Below, one piece after another: positions 1 through 11,469 of a stretch of 29,620 nucleotides of DNA (positions within the stretch are counted from its first letter, which is position 1; each line of letters opens with the position of its first letter). The DNA lies in the NCBI RefSeq assembly GCF_000003855.2, contig NW_003101665.1, forward strand, positions 1,069,463 to 1,099,082, in the 5' to 3' direction. The notes below the pieces were generated by a model. That model did no database searches and had not been told where the DNA came from. It worked only from the letters and a program-made list of their open reading frames with translations. A program made the translations under genes and the position numbers. Source of the stretch: Blastomyces gilchristii SLH14081. Lineage: Eukaryota > Ascomycota > Eurotiomycetes > Onygenales > Ajellomycetaceae.

Positions 1-204
1 GCTTCAATGAATCGCTCTATGTTCCTGAGCTGAGAAGTTATTATCACATGTATCTAATTGTCACTTCTTTGTATTTTCTATGTTCTTGTTATCTTGACAT
101 GGTCTCAACACCTGTATTTCCTTCTGTATAATTAACACTTGACCTGTATTTAACATCACGCAAGAACTTATTATTAGCTCCGCTTGCATATGAGTATAAT
201 GAAA

Positions 205-205
<1 letters not shown>
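1..205. other. Unassigned sequence, possibly the 3' UTR of a plus-strand LINE
   Basis: No reading frame is recognisable. The stretch keeps more CC and CG than the sequence to its right, so it looks like a different or less mutated unit. It runs straight into an (AAT)n tract. The LINE at 7218-11569 ends, on its own strand, in a similar GAAG(AAT)n arrangement, so this could be the 3' end of another LINE lying on the plus strand. The body of this stretch does not visibly resemble the 3' UTR of that LINE, so the assignment is only an inference. Confidence 0.2.

Positions 206-240
<35 letters not shown>
206..240 (+). repeat. (AAT)n microsatellite, 35 bp
   Basis: There are eleven perfect AAT units plus two bases. 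Either a plain microsatellite or the simple-repeat tail of a LINE ending here. Confidence 0.9.
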
Positions 241-242
<2 letters not shown>

Positions 243-1262
243 GCTTTTATTCTTATAAACTGTGAGTATTCTCATTCATTCATGAAGTGTTTTCACTCAG
301 ATAATAAAGAGAGAGTGTTTCTAATAATATCTATATATTAATTCAAGAACTTCTCAAGAACTTAAATTTTTTTAATTTCAATATCTTTGTAGATAATATC
401 TGATCACTGCTAAGCTTTTTATAAATATCTCTGTGACTTCTCTGATTACTTTTTATCAGCTAATGAAGCAGGAATATTACTGCTTATAATAGTATCTTCA
501 CTCTTCTCAGCTCTGTCACTGCATCTGATCTTCAGATCAGTCTCTGACTTTAAGTAGTGTAGTTCTGCTTTTTGCTATAAGTCTCTTCACAAGTAATTTC
601 TTACAGATTCTAGCTAATAATTCTTATAAAGCTCTCAGTATTATCAGTGTCTTCTGCAGCTCTGCAGGTCTACAATCACTCTTTCTCTACTCACACAATC
701 TCTGATCAGATATATGCAAATATATCTAGATTCTCTATCAACAGTTCTTGCACTGCAGCGCATTTCTGCAATCTCATTGTCAATGAGAGATGAGTTCTCA
801 GATACCTGCAAAATCTGAGTAATCAAGGCAATGTAAATGTCATGAATTTGTAATAGAAGTAGATCTGAGCAGATGAGCCTTCTCTTCATATCTCAATTGT
901 TTTCAGACTGAATACTTCAGTATAACTGAGAGAATAGACACAGCTTTATAAGAGATATCTGATCACACACAGAGACAGTCAGTTCTCAAGATTCTACTAT
1001 AACTGTATATACTCTGATGTTCAGCTTTTCTGAAGTCTGTGCATTTTCAGCAGTTTTCATATCAAATGTAACAATTGTCTGTATCACAGATATAATACTC
1101 TCTGCTTCTTTGAAGAAAGAAATTGATAGTTATAAAAGAATTGAGTATCACAGATATTGAGAATGTGAGTATAAGTTTTCTTTATTTTTTCTTTATTAAT
1201 CTCTAAATTATGTTCACAGTTCTATTTCTATTTTCTTATTTTTTAGCTTTAATAAGAATATG
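241..1262. other. Unassigned AT-rich stretch, possible 3' LTR of element D
   Basis: No protein family is recognised. By position, downstream of the chromodomain of the minus-strand element D and beyond a purine-rich tract, this is where D's 3' LTR should lie. I could not match it by eye to the probable 5' LTR at 6868-7217, which may reflect saturation by mutation, LTR truncation by the LINE, or a wrong assignment. It contains the open frame described at 644-889. Confidence 0.25.
644..889 (-). CDS. 81-residue open frame of unknown nature
   Basis: An uninterrupted 81-codon frame, unusual here because most other frames are broken by stops. The translation is rich in Arg, Ile and Ser, with a basic C-terminal half; I see no known motif, signal peptide or membrane segment. 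It lies downstream of element D's chromodomain on the same strand, in the expected position of the 3' LTR, and no neighbour suggests a role. It may be a chance frame in LTR or UTR sequence or a remnant of another repeat. I do not assign a function. Confidence 0.2.
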   Translation of the reverse strand: MKRRLICSDLLLLQIHDIYIALITQILQVSENSSLIDNEIAEMRCSARTVDRESRYICIYLIRDCVSRERVIVDLQSCRRH

Positions 1263-1263
1263 A

Positions 1264-1278
1264 TTTCTTCTTTTCTTT
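1264..1278 (-). other. Candidate polypurine tract of element D
   Basis: On the minus strand this is a run of A and G only, located about 120 bp after the end of the recognisable polyprotein. LTR retrotransposons carry such a tract just before the 3' LTR. A second purine-rich run at about 1177-1196 is an alternative. Confidence 0.3.
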
Positions 1279-1580
1279 GTATATATCACAGACTGTTCAT
1301 CTCAGTAGAAACTTATTATCTTATAGACTAGAATTTATAAATGACAGTGTTAATATCTTTATTATAATCAGATTCTTAGTGAAGATTATATTATTCTGAC
1401 TTATCAGAATTCACAGTATGAAAGTCATGTCTCAGCTTTCACAGATATCTTATCTGTTCAGATGATTCTTAAGTGAACTCATTCATCTCATCAGAATATT
1501 CTTATTATTGAATCTTGAATCAGAGCTCATGATCTCACTTCTCTGAGTCAATAATTTCTTTAATCTGATATTCTCTTTTA

Positions 1581-1588
1581 CTCTTTAG
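1581..1588 (+). repeat. Left target-site duplication of the MITE
   Basis: CTCTTTAG, matching CTCTCTAG at 2095-2102 in seven of eight bases; the one difference is a C/T transition. Eight bases is the usual duplication length for hAT elements. Confidence 0.8.
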
Positions 1589-2094
1589 TAGACTGATCAT
1601 GTGACCGTGTCTGAGACCAGGATCAGATTTTTTAATAGTTTTATTATCAATTTAACTGATTCCATTACATGGTTTTAACATTAAATAGTAGTCTTATACT
1701 GTCTCAGTGAGACTTACTGTCTACTCTTATCACATTTTTCAAATGAGATCATGATTTCCACTTCTCAATTTAAATTATTTTTATTGCTTTAAATGACTTT
1801 AAATCTCATTTGAGCATTATCAAAAAGTGTTACTTTTTAAAAAATTAAAAATAGTCTAAAAAAAACCTTAAAATGTCTAAAAATAGTAATTTTATGTCAA
1901 GAATGAGACTAAATGAAATTAAATGAGATCACTTTCTCATTTTTTTCAAGTCATGATTTCATTTTAAGATCTGATATATAGTCACTTTGCATGTTTTTTC
2001 AATGACTAGTCCCAGCGGAATTCACGCCAAGAAATGTATGAGATCAGACCAAATGAGACCAAACATGAAATTCATGATCCCGGCGGCCAGTCTA
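1589..2094. mobile_element. 506-bp non-autonomous hAT element (MITE)
   Basis: It begins TAGACTG and ends CAGTCTA, giving inverted termini, and is flanked by an 8-bp duplication. The right end, read inward on the minus strand, is TAGACTGGCCGCCGGG; the left end matches its first seven bases and then seems to lack about nine bases before ATCATG. Roughly 100 bp at the right end match, in reverse complement, the left end of the large hAT at 26943, so both belong to one family. There is no coding capacity. The interior is AT-rich, while the terminal 15 bp keep CpG. Insertion is between the integrase C-terminus and chromodomain of element D. Confidence 0.85.
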
Positions 2095-2102
2095 CTCTCT
2101 AG
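2095..2102 (+). repeat. Right target-site duplication of the MITE
   Basis: CTCTCTAG, paired with CTCTTTAG at 1581-1588. Confidence 0.8.
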
Positions 2103-5100
2103 TGCTTTGTAAATAGAGTGATAAGTCACAGAATTCTCTTCTAAGAATTTCTTATATTTACAGAGTAAAGAGACATAAAAAATATTATATATCTATAACT
2201 CAGATAATAGTTTTAATCTATAGAACTGTGAGTTAACTTTCTTCATAATCTTATAAGACTCTGTCTATAAGAGATTCAGCTTCTTACTAGATCTTTATAT
2301 AATGATGTTTTCTAGACTCAGTCAGACTTTATTATCTTTTTTAAAACTTTTTATAATATGCTTAAAGTTATAGTATCTCTTCTGATACTCTTAGATCTTT
2401 CTCAAGAATTCACAGACTTTCTCTCAGATATTCTAAATTCTCTCAGCCTGTTCACAGGCATTATCACACTCTATAGTGTACTCTCACAGATTTATCAAGA
2501 TTATTCACAGATGAGTCTCAGTAAGCATCTTAAAGAGAGTTTTATCTGTACTGACATGCTTTGAGTTATTGTATATAAACTCTGTGAGTGATAATCAATG
2601 TATTCAGTCATTCTGATTATAATTGACAAAGTATTACAGATACTGTTTTAATATACTTATCAGATATTCTATCAGATTATCTGTCTGTTAATGAAAAGCT
2701 GTGCTTAGATCTTATAAGATCTTCAGTATAGTTATCAGATCAGATCAGAACTCTTCTATAAAGATTAATTTTCTATCTGAGACAATGTTCATAGATAATT
2801 CATACAACTGAATCACATCACAGATAAAAATATAAGTTAAATTCTTTGACTTCAAGTTCTTACAGATGAGTATAAAGTGTGTCATCTTAATAAAATAATC
2901 TACTATTATCAGCACACTGTCAAAGCAGGTATTATATATGTTCTTACTTTCAGAGAGACTTACAAGAGTATTCATTTCTAGCTATTTTCAAGATTTCTGT
3001 GAAATAAGTAGAGAAGTAAGTTCTTTATATAATCTGAATTATACTACTCATAAATTCTGATAAATAGTATAAGAATTTACTATCTTCTTCACAAGTTCTT
3101 GTATCTTCAGTCAGAAGTATTTTCTTATAAGTAACTCATAAGTTCTAGTATCTATAAAATAACTTACTAGAGAAGAGTTATAATATCTTTTAATAAGTTC
3201 TATACATAGAAACTTATTTATAGATATATAAATTCAGTTCTCTCTTTATAAGAGATTATTTAAGTCTCTTTAATTCTTTATTTCTGTAGAATTAATCTCT
3301 GTTATAAGCAGTTTCTGAATATACTGAGTATATTTATTCTTCAGTTGTAGTTCAGATAATCTGAACAGAAGATTTTATAAAGACTTATACTTTGTTTCTT
3401 CTTATATCAGGTCTTTCACAGTACTTCTCAAAGTTCACAAACTCTTCAGATTATAGATACTCTCTTCAAGAATTCTTATAAAGATTCTCAGAGTGTTAAC
3501 TCTTAGTATTATGAGAAGTAGTTATACAGACTTCTTTTCTCTCTCTCTCTTCTTCTCTTATAGAGAATTGAGAGACTCTTCAGTTAATCTCTTTATAATA
3601 CTCAGTCTAAGCATTCTGTAGAGCTTTTCTATCTTCTCTAGTCTCTCTGTATCTGTTGCTCTGATCTTCTTAATATAGTCTAATCAATAAGAGAGTCTGT
3701 TCACTGAATTCTTAGTTCTCTTGATATATTCTATCTTGAATCAGAACTCACTCAGTCTCTGAGCTCAGTAAATCTATCACTGTAAGAGTTTCTTGATTAA
3801 AGTAAACTGTTATAAGCTGTTATAATCAGTTCTAACAGTAATCACTGTCATAAGACTCTCAAAGTAGTAATATTAGTGATAGAAGAATTTCACTATTATA
3901 AGAAGCTTCTGATTATAAATATTATAATTGATCTCTGTAAGTTACATCTTTCATGAGAAAAAGATCACTGAAACTCAGTTCTCATTTAACTGTAGTTATA
4001 AGACTATTTCTGAAATTATAAAGAAGAAAGTATCTATCTTTAATCTGATTAAGAGTAAGAAATCAAAGTGAAACAGTATTACTGTATTCATAAATATCTG
4101 TTTCAATCTTATAAAGACTCTGTGAGCTTCTGAAATAAGAAAGTTCTTACAGCTCTCTCTTCTTAATAATCTTTTTATTCTCTATTTATAAGATAACTTC
4201 TTCTTATTTTCACTCTTCAGCATGTCTATAAGAGTTAAAAAGATTCTTATAAATACAAAGATAAACTGTCTATAGAAATTCATAAAGCTCAGAAAGATCT
4301 GAATCTCATGAATACTAGTTAGCTTCAGTTATAATAGAATAGTTTCAATCTATGAAGATTTCATCTGAATATTATCTGTAGTAATTACATATTCTAGAAA
4401 ATTAATCTGATAGATACTGAAGTTATACTTTGTAAGTTTAATATACAGTTCTATCTTATCTAAAATCTTTAATACACTTCATATATACTCAGTGTGTTCT
4501 TTCTTCTTCACAGAGTATATCATCACATTATTCAGATATATTATTATAAAGATATTCAGATATATATAAAGTATTTTATTAATAAAAGACTGAAATACTG
4601 TGAGAGTATTAATCAAATTAAAAGACATCACTAGATATTCAAATAATCTCAGTGCAGTTCTAAAGACAGTCTTTTATTTATTCTCAGACTGTATTCACAG
4701 TCATATATATATATTGATTACATTCAGTTGTATGAATATGACAGCTCTTATAAGACAGTTAATTACATTCTTAATTAGAGACAGAGAATAGTAACTCTTT
4801 ATTATCTTGAAGTTTAGATTATAATAATCTACACACAATCTGAGATCTTTATTCTTCTTCTTCATGAATATCATAGAAACTCTTACAAAGATCTGTGAAG
4901 ATCAGATAAAGTTATTCTTCAGATTCTTCTTATAGTAAGAAGAAAGCTTAACTGTCTTTACTGAGCTGAATATCTCTACAAGATCTCAGTATTTCTCTGA
5001 TATCTGAAGCTCAGTTTTCATAACTGCAAAGTTCTCAGACATTTATAAAGTTATTATATAGATGAGCTTATCTTCTCTAATTATCTCTATAGTATCAACT

Positions 5101-6780
5101 GATTCTATCTTTATAAGTGAGTCTGTCAACACTGATCAGAAGTATAAACCTGACTTATGAACAGCTATATATAAATTATATCTTTAAAGTTATACAAGTC
5201 TCAAGTATGTATTATCTGTGATGTCTGTGATAATCACAGTTTTTATAAATCTTCTTCAGATTCTGAAGAGATCTTGCAATTTAAAGATAACTCTTATAAG
5301 TCTCTCAGCTCTCAGATCTGAGTTCTCATACTCTGCTTATTATAAGAGCAGATTCTCAGTTTCTATCACTCAGCTTATTCATTTTATAAGCTTTAGAAAC
5401 ACTACAGTGACCTGAGATTCTGAGTTTATCAATACTTTTTATACTTATAAGATAGCAGTACTGTGATGCAGTCTCTCTCTATAAGCAAGTATTTTCATCA
5501 GAAGAGTAACAGATTCAGATATCAGCTTTAAGACTTTTAAGAAGACTGTTACTGACTCTGTCTATAACTTCTTAAATTTCTATTTTAATTTATTCAGACA
5601 GTTTATATGAAGATATTCTGATTTAGAATAGATAAAGTAGAGACTCTTTTTCTTAGTCTCTCTATTATACACTCTGTTTATAAGAGCTTATGAAGCTCTC
5701 TCTTTCTACTCAGCAGTCAGATATAAATCTCTCTATATCTTATTATTTTTTTCTGATAAATCTGTTCTCTGTTGTTCTAACTCTTATAAGACTAGTTAAT
5801 AATCTGCTCTTCACAGATCTGTAACTCTCACAGTGATCTATAAGCAGTGAATAAGAGTTATCAGTTTCTTCAGAGTCAAGAACTTAGAGTCTTATTTAAT
5901 AAGCTTACTCTATATATCTTTATTTAGCTTCTTTATAAATATCATCATTCTAATCTTATTTCAGAACTCTGTTTTCACAGATCTCAATTCATATTATAAT
6001 TTTATAAAGCACTGTGAGTAGTTTTTATTATATTTCTTATCTCTTTTTCTAATATTGATAATTACAGCTTAGATATTCTCTGTCTAACTCACAGAGTCTC
6101 TCAACTTATTCTCTAGATAGATCTTAAGAATAGATCTGTAGAATTTCTTATAATTATTCTCTAGATAATTCAGTCAGTTCTTAACTTCAGTGTAGTAGAG
6201 ATCTGTTATTATATAAATAATAGCTTCTTCATCTTTTATATTATATAGCTGAGCTTATAAGTCAATTTTAAATACAAACTTGTAAAAGCTTTTATAGATT
6301 ATAATTCAGTAAGTAATCTTAAGTAATTACAGCTTAAGAAAGTTTCTTTTCAGTTTATAAATATCTCTGAAGATCATATCTAGAGACTTGATTCAAGAGT
6401 GTTTACAGATAGTAAACATTTCTTATAAAAGAATAGCTTAATTCTGTGAAAGATGCTCAAGAATGTTCTTCACTGAGATTGATTCATTCATAAGTTTGAA
6501 GAGTTTCTCTGTTACAGATACAGAGAATGATATTCTATGAGTAATTAATAAGTTCTCAGAGACTTCTTTTACAGAAATTATTTATGATTCAAGTGACTGC
6601 TTCTGAGTGTTTATAGTAGAGTTCACAGAGATTGAAGTATATAAGTTTCTAGTTCTTTCAGTTATAATGAGTGATTACTGACTGACTAAGCTTGAAATAT
6701 AAGAACAAGAACTCACAGACAATTATTCAGATGTTTACAGCTTAATATAATATATACTATTAACTACTAGAAGTATTCAC
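5101..6780 (-). pseudogene. Element D protease and gag region, heavily eroded
   Basis: By position between RT (from about 4960 downward) and the 5' LTR at 6868, this stretch should hold protease and gag of element D on the minus strand. I could not read a convincing protease DSG motif or a CCHC knuckle. The sequence has almost no CG, CC or GG and is full of stops in all frames. The small plus-strand open frame at 5218-5415 looks like chance. The call rests on gene order and element size, not on homology. Confidence 0.35.
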
Positions 6781-6867
6781 AGTAGAAAGATAAAATGTAG
6801 AGATTAAATGTATAATAGTATTCAAGCTGAGTTATGAATAGTATTCACAAACTTCAGTCTATAGAGT

Positions 6868-7217
6868 TGTGTGTAGTCAAGGGCTGCTAACCCTATTGAT
6901 TACGCGAGAGATAGAAATAGAGGTAAAGAATCCGCGAGGAGTGAGATTTCTTACATGTAAAGAGAAAAGAGTCTGTTACTCAGTTTCTTATTCTGTAAGA
7001 TTCTTTATAACCTGCAGATCTTTCTCTGACTATTATACAGATTCATCTCACATCTTTCATACAGAAGAATTTCAGTTGATTTTCAATTATTTTTTCATGA
7101 GGTTCTTGTATAATCACTACACAGATTCATTCTGCAGATGAATCACTTTCTGTGAGATCACTCTCATTAAAGAGAAGTATTTGTAAGTTAATCTTTCACT
7201 CATGCTTACAAATTATC
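6868..7217 (-). repeat. Probable 5' LTR of element D, truncated by the LINE
   Basis: An abrupt change from strongly AT-rich sequence to a stretch with GGGCTGCTAACCC and several CpGs marks a boundary at about 6868-6870. The boundary begins TGT on the plus strand and reads ...ACACA on the minus strand, fitting an LTR end. It adjoins the presumed gag leader of D. The 90-codon open plus-strand frame inside it (6869-7141) has no recognisable protein and is taken as chance. The far end is cut by the LINE tract at 7218. It could instead be the start of another plus-strand LTR. Confidence 0.45.
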
Positions 7218-7238
7218 ATTATTATTATTATTATTATT
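7218..7238 (-). repeat. (ATT)7 tract, likely 3' tail of the LINE
   Basis: Seven perfect ATT units, which are (AAT)n on the LINE's own strand, right after its 3' UTR. LINEs often end in a short simple repeat, so this marks the LINE's 3' end. Confidence 0.6.
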
Positions 7239-7596
7239 CTTCAATTATAGATGTATATAGTCAGAGACTATGACATCTACCTGAGAATCTTTAGTTCTCA
7301 GAGTTTTTCCTATATCTATAGAGTCAACTATTATACATTTATGAATTTCACATATGCAAAATCAGAAAATTCCAGCTCAGAATATAAAAGCTGTTTATAA
7401 ATTGCAGTATTTCAACACCTTCTGATACTTTGAAATCATTTAAAAATATCATGACAAAGGAAAAGAGAACATAGTCTTAAAGATAGATATATTAAATAGA
7501 TAAATAGAAAAGAACAGAAAGAAATAAGTACAGTAAAGAGAGACTATAATAAAATAAAATTATTAAAAGATAGTGTATAGCTGTTTTAACAGACTA
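7239..7596 (-). other. 3' UTR of the LINE
   Basis: No coding signal. It lies between the last recognisable residues of ORF2 and the ATT tail. It keeps a few more GC-rich words than the coding part. Confidence 0.5.
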
Positions 7597-10500
7597 TATC
7601 TAATCAATTTTCACCTCTTCATATTCAGATACTTCTGAATTCAGTCATTTTTTTATAGCTGCTTGAGTTTCTGATAGAAAGTCTATTAAGTATTTAATTT
7701 CTGTCTCAGTTGAGAATAAGAATCTTATATTTAATTGATTTAAATCATACTTCTTCTTCAATCTGACTCTGAGACTATTGTATAATGTACAATGCATTAC
7801 AATATACTTAGAATTTTCATTTATATTGCAGAATGAGCACTCTGTTGAATCAAATCTATCATTAAATCTTTGTATATAGGATTTGAAATAACTATATTCT
7901 AGTTTCAGCTGAATTATAGATGAGAATATTTTCTTTTTATATTTAATTAAACAAGATTTTCACTTTGATTTTATCTTAAATCTTGAATAATGTATGCTCT
8001 TCTTTTATTTCTTTCAGTTTTCATTTCACTTATCTAAACAAGATTCTTTTATCTTTCTCTTTATAAAAGATCAGAACACTGTTTTTTGAATAGATCTGCT
8101 TAATTCTTAATGCTTTTTTACAGCTGAATCAGTCAATTCATTACTATGAATATTCATATAAGCAGGAACTCAGTGCAGATAAATTATCAGTTTTAATATT
8201 CTTCTCTTTTGAATTTTTAAAACAGAGTTTAAAATCAGTTCAAGATTCATTTTATTATCATAAATCTGACTATTTTTAAGTCTTTTTAAAGCAGCTTGAC
8301 TATCAGAAAATATTCATATCTCTTTCAAACTATTTTCTCTTTTATAAGATTTTATTTTAATGAGTTTGAAAGCTTTCACTATTATAAATAGTTCAGCATC
8401 AAAGACTTCAGATTCACAGTCTAAATTTCAGAAATCTGAGATAAAATTGATATTATCTTCAGTATAAGCAATGTCTGTGTCTAATCTATTCAAATTCTCA
8501 TTTTTTGAGTCATCTGAGTAAACCAGAATAAAGTCTTTTATATTGATTGTAAAGATCTTCTTCAAATACTGTTCATATTCTCTCTCTTTAGATAGTTCAC
8601 TTATTTATAAGTCTATGAGAGATTCTAGCTTTTCTCTTCAGAGAGATATCTTCTCATGATCAATTTTCTCAACATTTAATGAAGAAAATTGCTTTTTAAT
8701 AAGTAAATATAGTCTATACAGTTGAGAGGGCATTTTCTTTAAAGTATTATTCTCATTTCAATCAAGAAATCTATTTCAATCCTGTTCATTTTCTGACTTA
8801 ACTGATGAAAATGAAGAAGAGACTCTTTCTCTCATTATATGATTTAAGCTCTTCTTCATGACTCTCAGAGCATAGTTCATACAGGCTTTTTCAAATTGAA
8901 TAGCAGAAGATGAAATTGAAGCTTCAATTTTCATTTCTTTAATGAAAGATGATTTGAATGCTTTCAGAATTCTTCTCAAAACTCTGTTTTATAGACTTTG
9001 AAAGAGTTCAGTGAAATTATCTTGATTATTTCATTAAACTTGAACTTCATAATCAGCTACTGAGATAATACAGACTATGTATAACTATCTCATACTCTAA
9101 AAGAATAGACCTCTCTCAGTATTTAATAGTCTAATTATACTATTCAGTAGTCTCTTTGTCTTGATGATTCTTTGTTGAATATGATATTTAAAATTCAACT
9201 TGGAGTTTAACTATACTTCTAGTCATTTGACATTCAAACTGGGTTTAATCTCTTTATTCAAAAGAGTTAGACTTAGTTCTTTCTCATTAAATCTGAGAAA
9301 AAAGTGAATTAACTCAGTTTTATTCATATTAAATTAAATTAGATTGATATCTGCTCTAACAAAGATTTTCTTTACTGCTTTCTCAATCACATCTAAATTC
9401 TCTTTGATTGTCTTTGAACTGTAGAGTAAATTAATATCATCTACATAACTTAAAGATCTCACTATTTTCATCTCTATATTCTTGAATAGATATGCAGTGT
9501 ATATTGCAAATAAAACAGATGAGATTGAAGATTCTTGTAGTACTTCTATTTTTATCTCAGTCTTATCTTGTTTTCTTTCATCAAAGAATAGTTGTATAAT
9601 TCTTTTCAATATAAAATAATTAACTCATTTTATTAGAGAAAGTGACAGTTTTAACATCTTCAAAGTTTGAATTATCTTAGACTTTGAAACATGATCAAAT
9701 GCATCTTTTATATCAATAAAAACTGCAGTTGAGACCAGGTCTTTGTGCTTTGCTACTTGATTATTATGAATAACTGAAAGAACAGTGTTAATTGCAGAAT
9801 ATTATTTTCTATCTCTCATTTATTCATTAAATAGAAGAGAATCACTAATAGAGCTTATAAAAGATAATCTAGTAGTTATTATCTTTTCTAGAATTTTTTC
9901 TAAACAGTTCAACAGAGATATTACTCTATATGACTTAGAAATTGAAGTTTTTCTATTAGATTTTACAAGAATTACTTCAGTAGCTTCTCTTCAGTATTCA
10001 GAATGATAATCATTTTTTAAGAGATTGAAAAAGAGCTTAAAATATTCATTCTTCAAGTAGAAATATGTGTTTTGAATAATTAAGTGATTGATTGAATTAG
10101 GCCCTGCAGCAGTTTTAATTGAACTTGAGAATATTGCTGACTCTAGTTCATCACATGTAAGCTCAGATCATTCTCAGTTATTTTCATCAATATATTCATG
10201 AAATGATATATTCTTCTCTTCTAAATGTGATGAGTTTTGAAACAGAATTCTTATAAAAGCTTGACACTTTTTCTCAAAAGAGTTTGCTGTATATGATTCA
10301 TTCTGAAATTTATATTCTAAGGTTGAAAGCTTTGCTACACTTCTTGTTTTAGTATAGTTAAAGGCTTTAAAAACTTCTTTTTCTTATACTTCTTCAAGAA
10401 ATTTGTTTCAGTAATCTGTTTTGACTCTTTTAATATCTGAAAAATATTCATTTTGAATAGCTTTAAACTCTTCATTAGATATTAAGTTATTCTTTCAATC

Positions 10501-10720
10501 TCTCTTAGCAGTGACTAATTGCTTTCTTTTAGAAGTGATATTCTCATTTCATCAAGGTTTGAAATACTCAGAAGACTTTTTCTTTGAAATATTTTCTCTA
10601 ATACTTGTTAGAAGAATAGATGTAATCAGCTTTACTCTATTCTCAAGTATTTCATTTGAGATATCTTGACTTTGATTTCAATAGAGCTTACTCTGCTTTT
10701 CAGATTTCAGCTGTTTTACT

Positions 10721-11090
10721 CTTTCTTTAACTGCTTTTCAATGAACTTTTCAAAGTTATACTGATTAGAGAGAAGAGAATTTTCACTTCTTTGTTTTTCA
10801 CTCAGTTCAATATCAAATTGAATGATTTGATGACCTGATTCTGAGGTTTCATTTTAATTAATAAACCGGTTTATAAGTCTTTTTTCAATTAGATTTTGTG
10901 ACATGAAAGTTAGATCTATAATAGATTTCTTTTTCATGTCTTTTCTAAAGAATGTTTGTTGATCAGACTTGTTAACTAAATCTATTGAATGCTCAAAAGT
11001 TCATTCAACCAGTTTATCTGCTCTTACTACTCTTGTGCATTCTGAGTTTCATCAGAGATGATATGCATTGAAGCCTTCTGCAATTAAACA
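10721..11090. repeat. Tandem duplication in LINE endonuclease, copy 1
   Basis: Direct repeat of 11099-11469 at a period of 378-379 bp. It covers the C-terminal half of the endonuclease and the linker to RT. On the minus strand it reads CTRVVRADKLVE, FFRKDMKKKSIIDLTF and so on. This copy leads into the RT and is the better preserved of the two. Confidence 0.85.
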
Positions 11091-11098
11091 GGTTTATA

Positions 11099-11469
11099 CT
11101 TTCTTCAACTACTTTTCAACCAGCTTTTTCAAAGTTGTAGTGATTAGAGAGAAGGAGATTTTCACTCATTTATTTTTCACTCAGTTTAATATTAAATTGA
11201 ATAATCTCATGATCTGATTCTAATGTTTTATTTGAATCAATAAATCAGCTTATAAGTCTTTTTTCAATTAGATTTTATAATATAAAGATTAGATCTATAA
11301 TAGATTTCTGTTTCATGTCTTTTCTAAAGAATCTTTATTGATCAGACTTGTTAACTAAATCTATTGAATGCTTAAAAGTTTATTCAACTAGTTTATCTAC
11401 TCTTACTGCTCTTTTACATTCTGAATTTCATCAGAGATAATTTGTATTAAAATCTTCTACAATTATAGA
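11099..11469. repeat. Tandem duplication in LINE endonuclease, copy 2
   Basis: Second copy of the unit at 10721-11090, joined upstream (minus strand) to the rest of the endonuclease. The copies differ mainly by transitions, so the duplication predates much of the mutation. The linker runs straight back into endonuclease sequence at the junction near 11095. Confidence 0.85.

Larger units (their letters stand above)
1400..5100 (-). pseudogene. Element D pol relic (RT, RNase H, integrase, chromodomain)
   Basis: Encodes the enzymes for reverse transcription and chromosomal integration, with a chromodomain expected to target histone marks. On the minus strand: RT at about 4280-4960 with a (D)LRLCVDYYNLN block (4801-4860), an FEYLVMSFNLIN block, and the catalytic YxDD read as YLNN at 4527-4538. 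An RNase H-sized gap follows. The integrase zinc finger has its CxxC as YTIY near 3040-3110. The integrase core is at about 2500-2990, with IVDYF, NIVSDR and a TAFH.QTD block. A GPY/F-like module (SYKIMKKVNSQFYRL) sits near 2180-2270, and the chromodomain (EYQIKEIIDSEK onward) at 1441-1580. Stops and lost catalytic residues show it is dead. The MITE splits it, but the frame reads through once the MITE and one target copy are ignored. Limits are approximate. Confidence 0.8.
1264..7217 (-). mobile_element. Element D: degenerate Ty3/gypsy chromovirus
   Basis: Minus-strand LTR retrotransposon. Going from high to low coordinate one meets a probable 5' LTR, an unrecognisable gag-sized region, reverse transcriptase, an RNase H-sized region, integrase and a C-terminal chromodomain. 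The gene order RT before IN and the chromodomain place it with the Ty3/gypsy chromoviruses. It is a different family from the plus-strand elements A, B and C. It is more eroded than they are: CG, CC and GG are nearly absent and runs such as CTTATAAG recur. A hAT-type MITE (1589-2094) interrupts the polyprotein, and a LINE seems to have entered its 5' LTR at about 7217. The left boundary is uncertain. Confidence 0.75.

Noticed and set aside
2358..2564. Plus-strand frame of 68 codons as a small membrane protein
   Set aside because: The opposite strand encodes integrase of element D (EF.YNNSKHVSTDKTLFKML type block), so this is its shadow.
6869..7141. A 90-codon plus-strand frame as a gene
   Set aside because: It lies inside the probable LTR of element D, has no recognisable family, and the reading does not continue on either side.
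9785..10006. Plus-strand frame of 73 codons as a gene
   Set aside because: The opposite strand reads as the N-terminal part of the LINE RT (KILEKII.TRLSF block).
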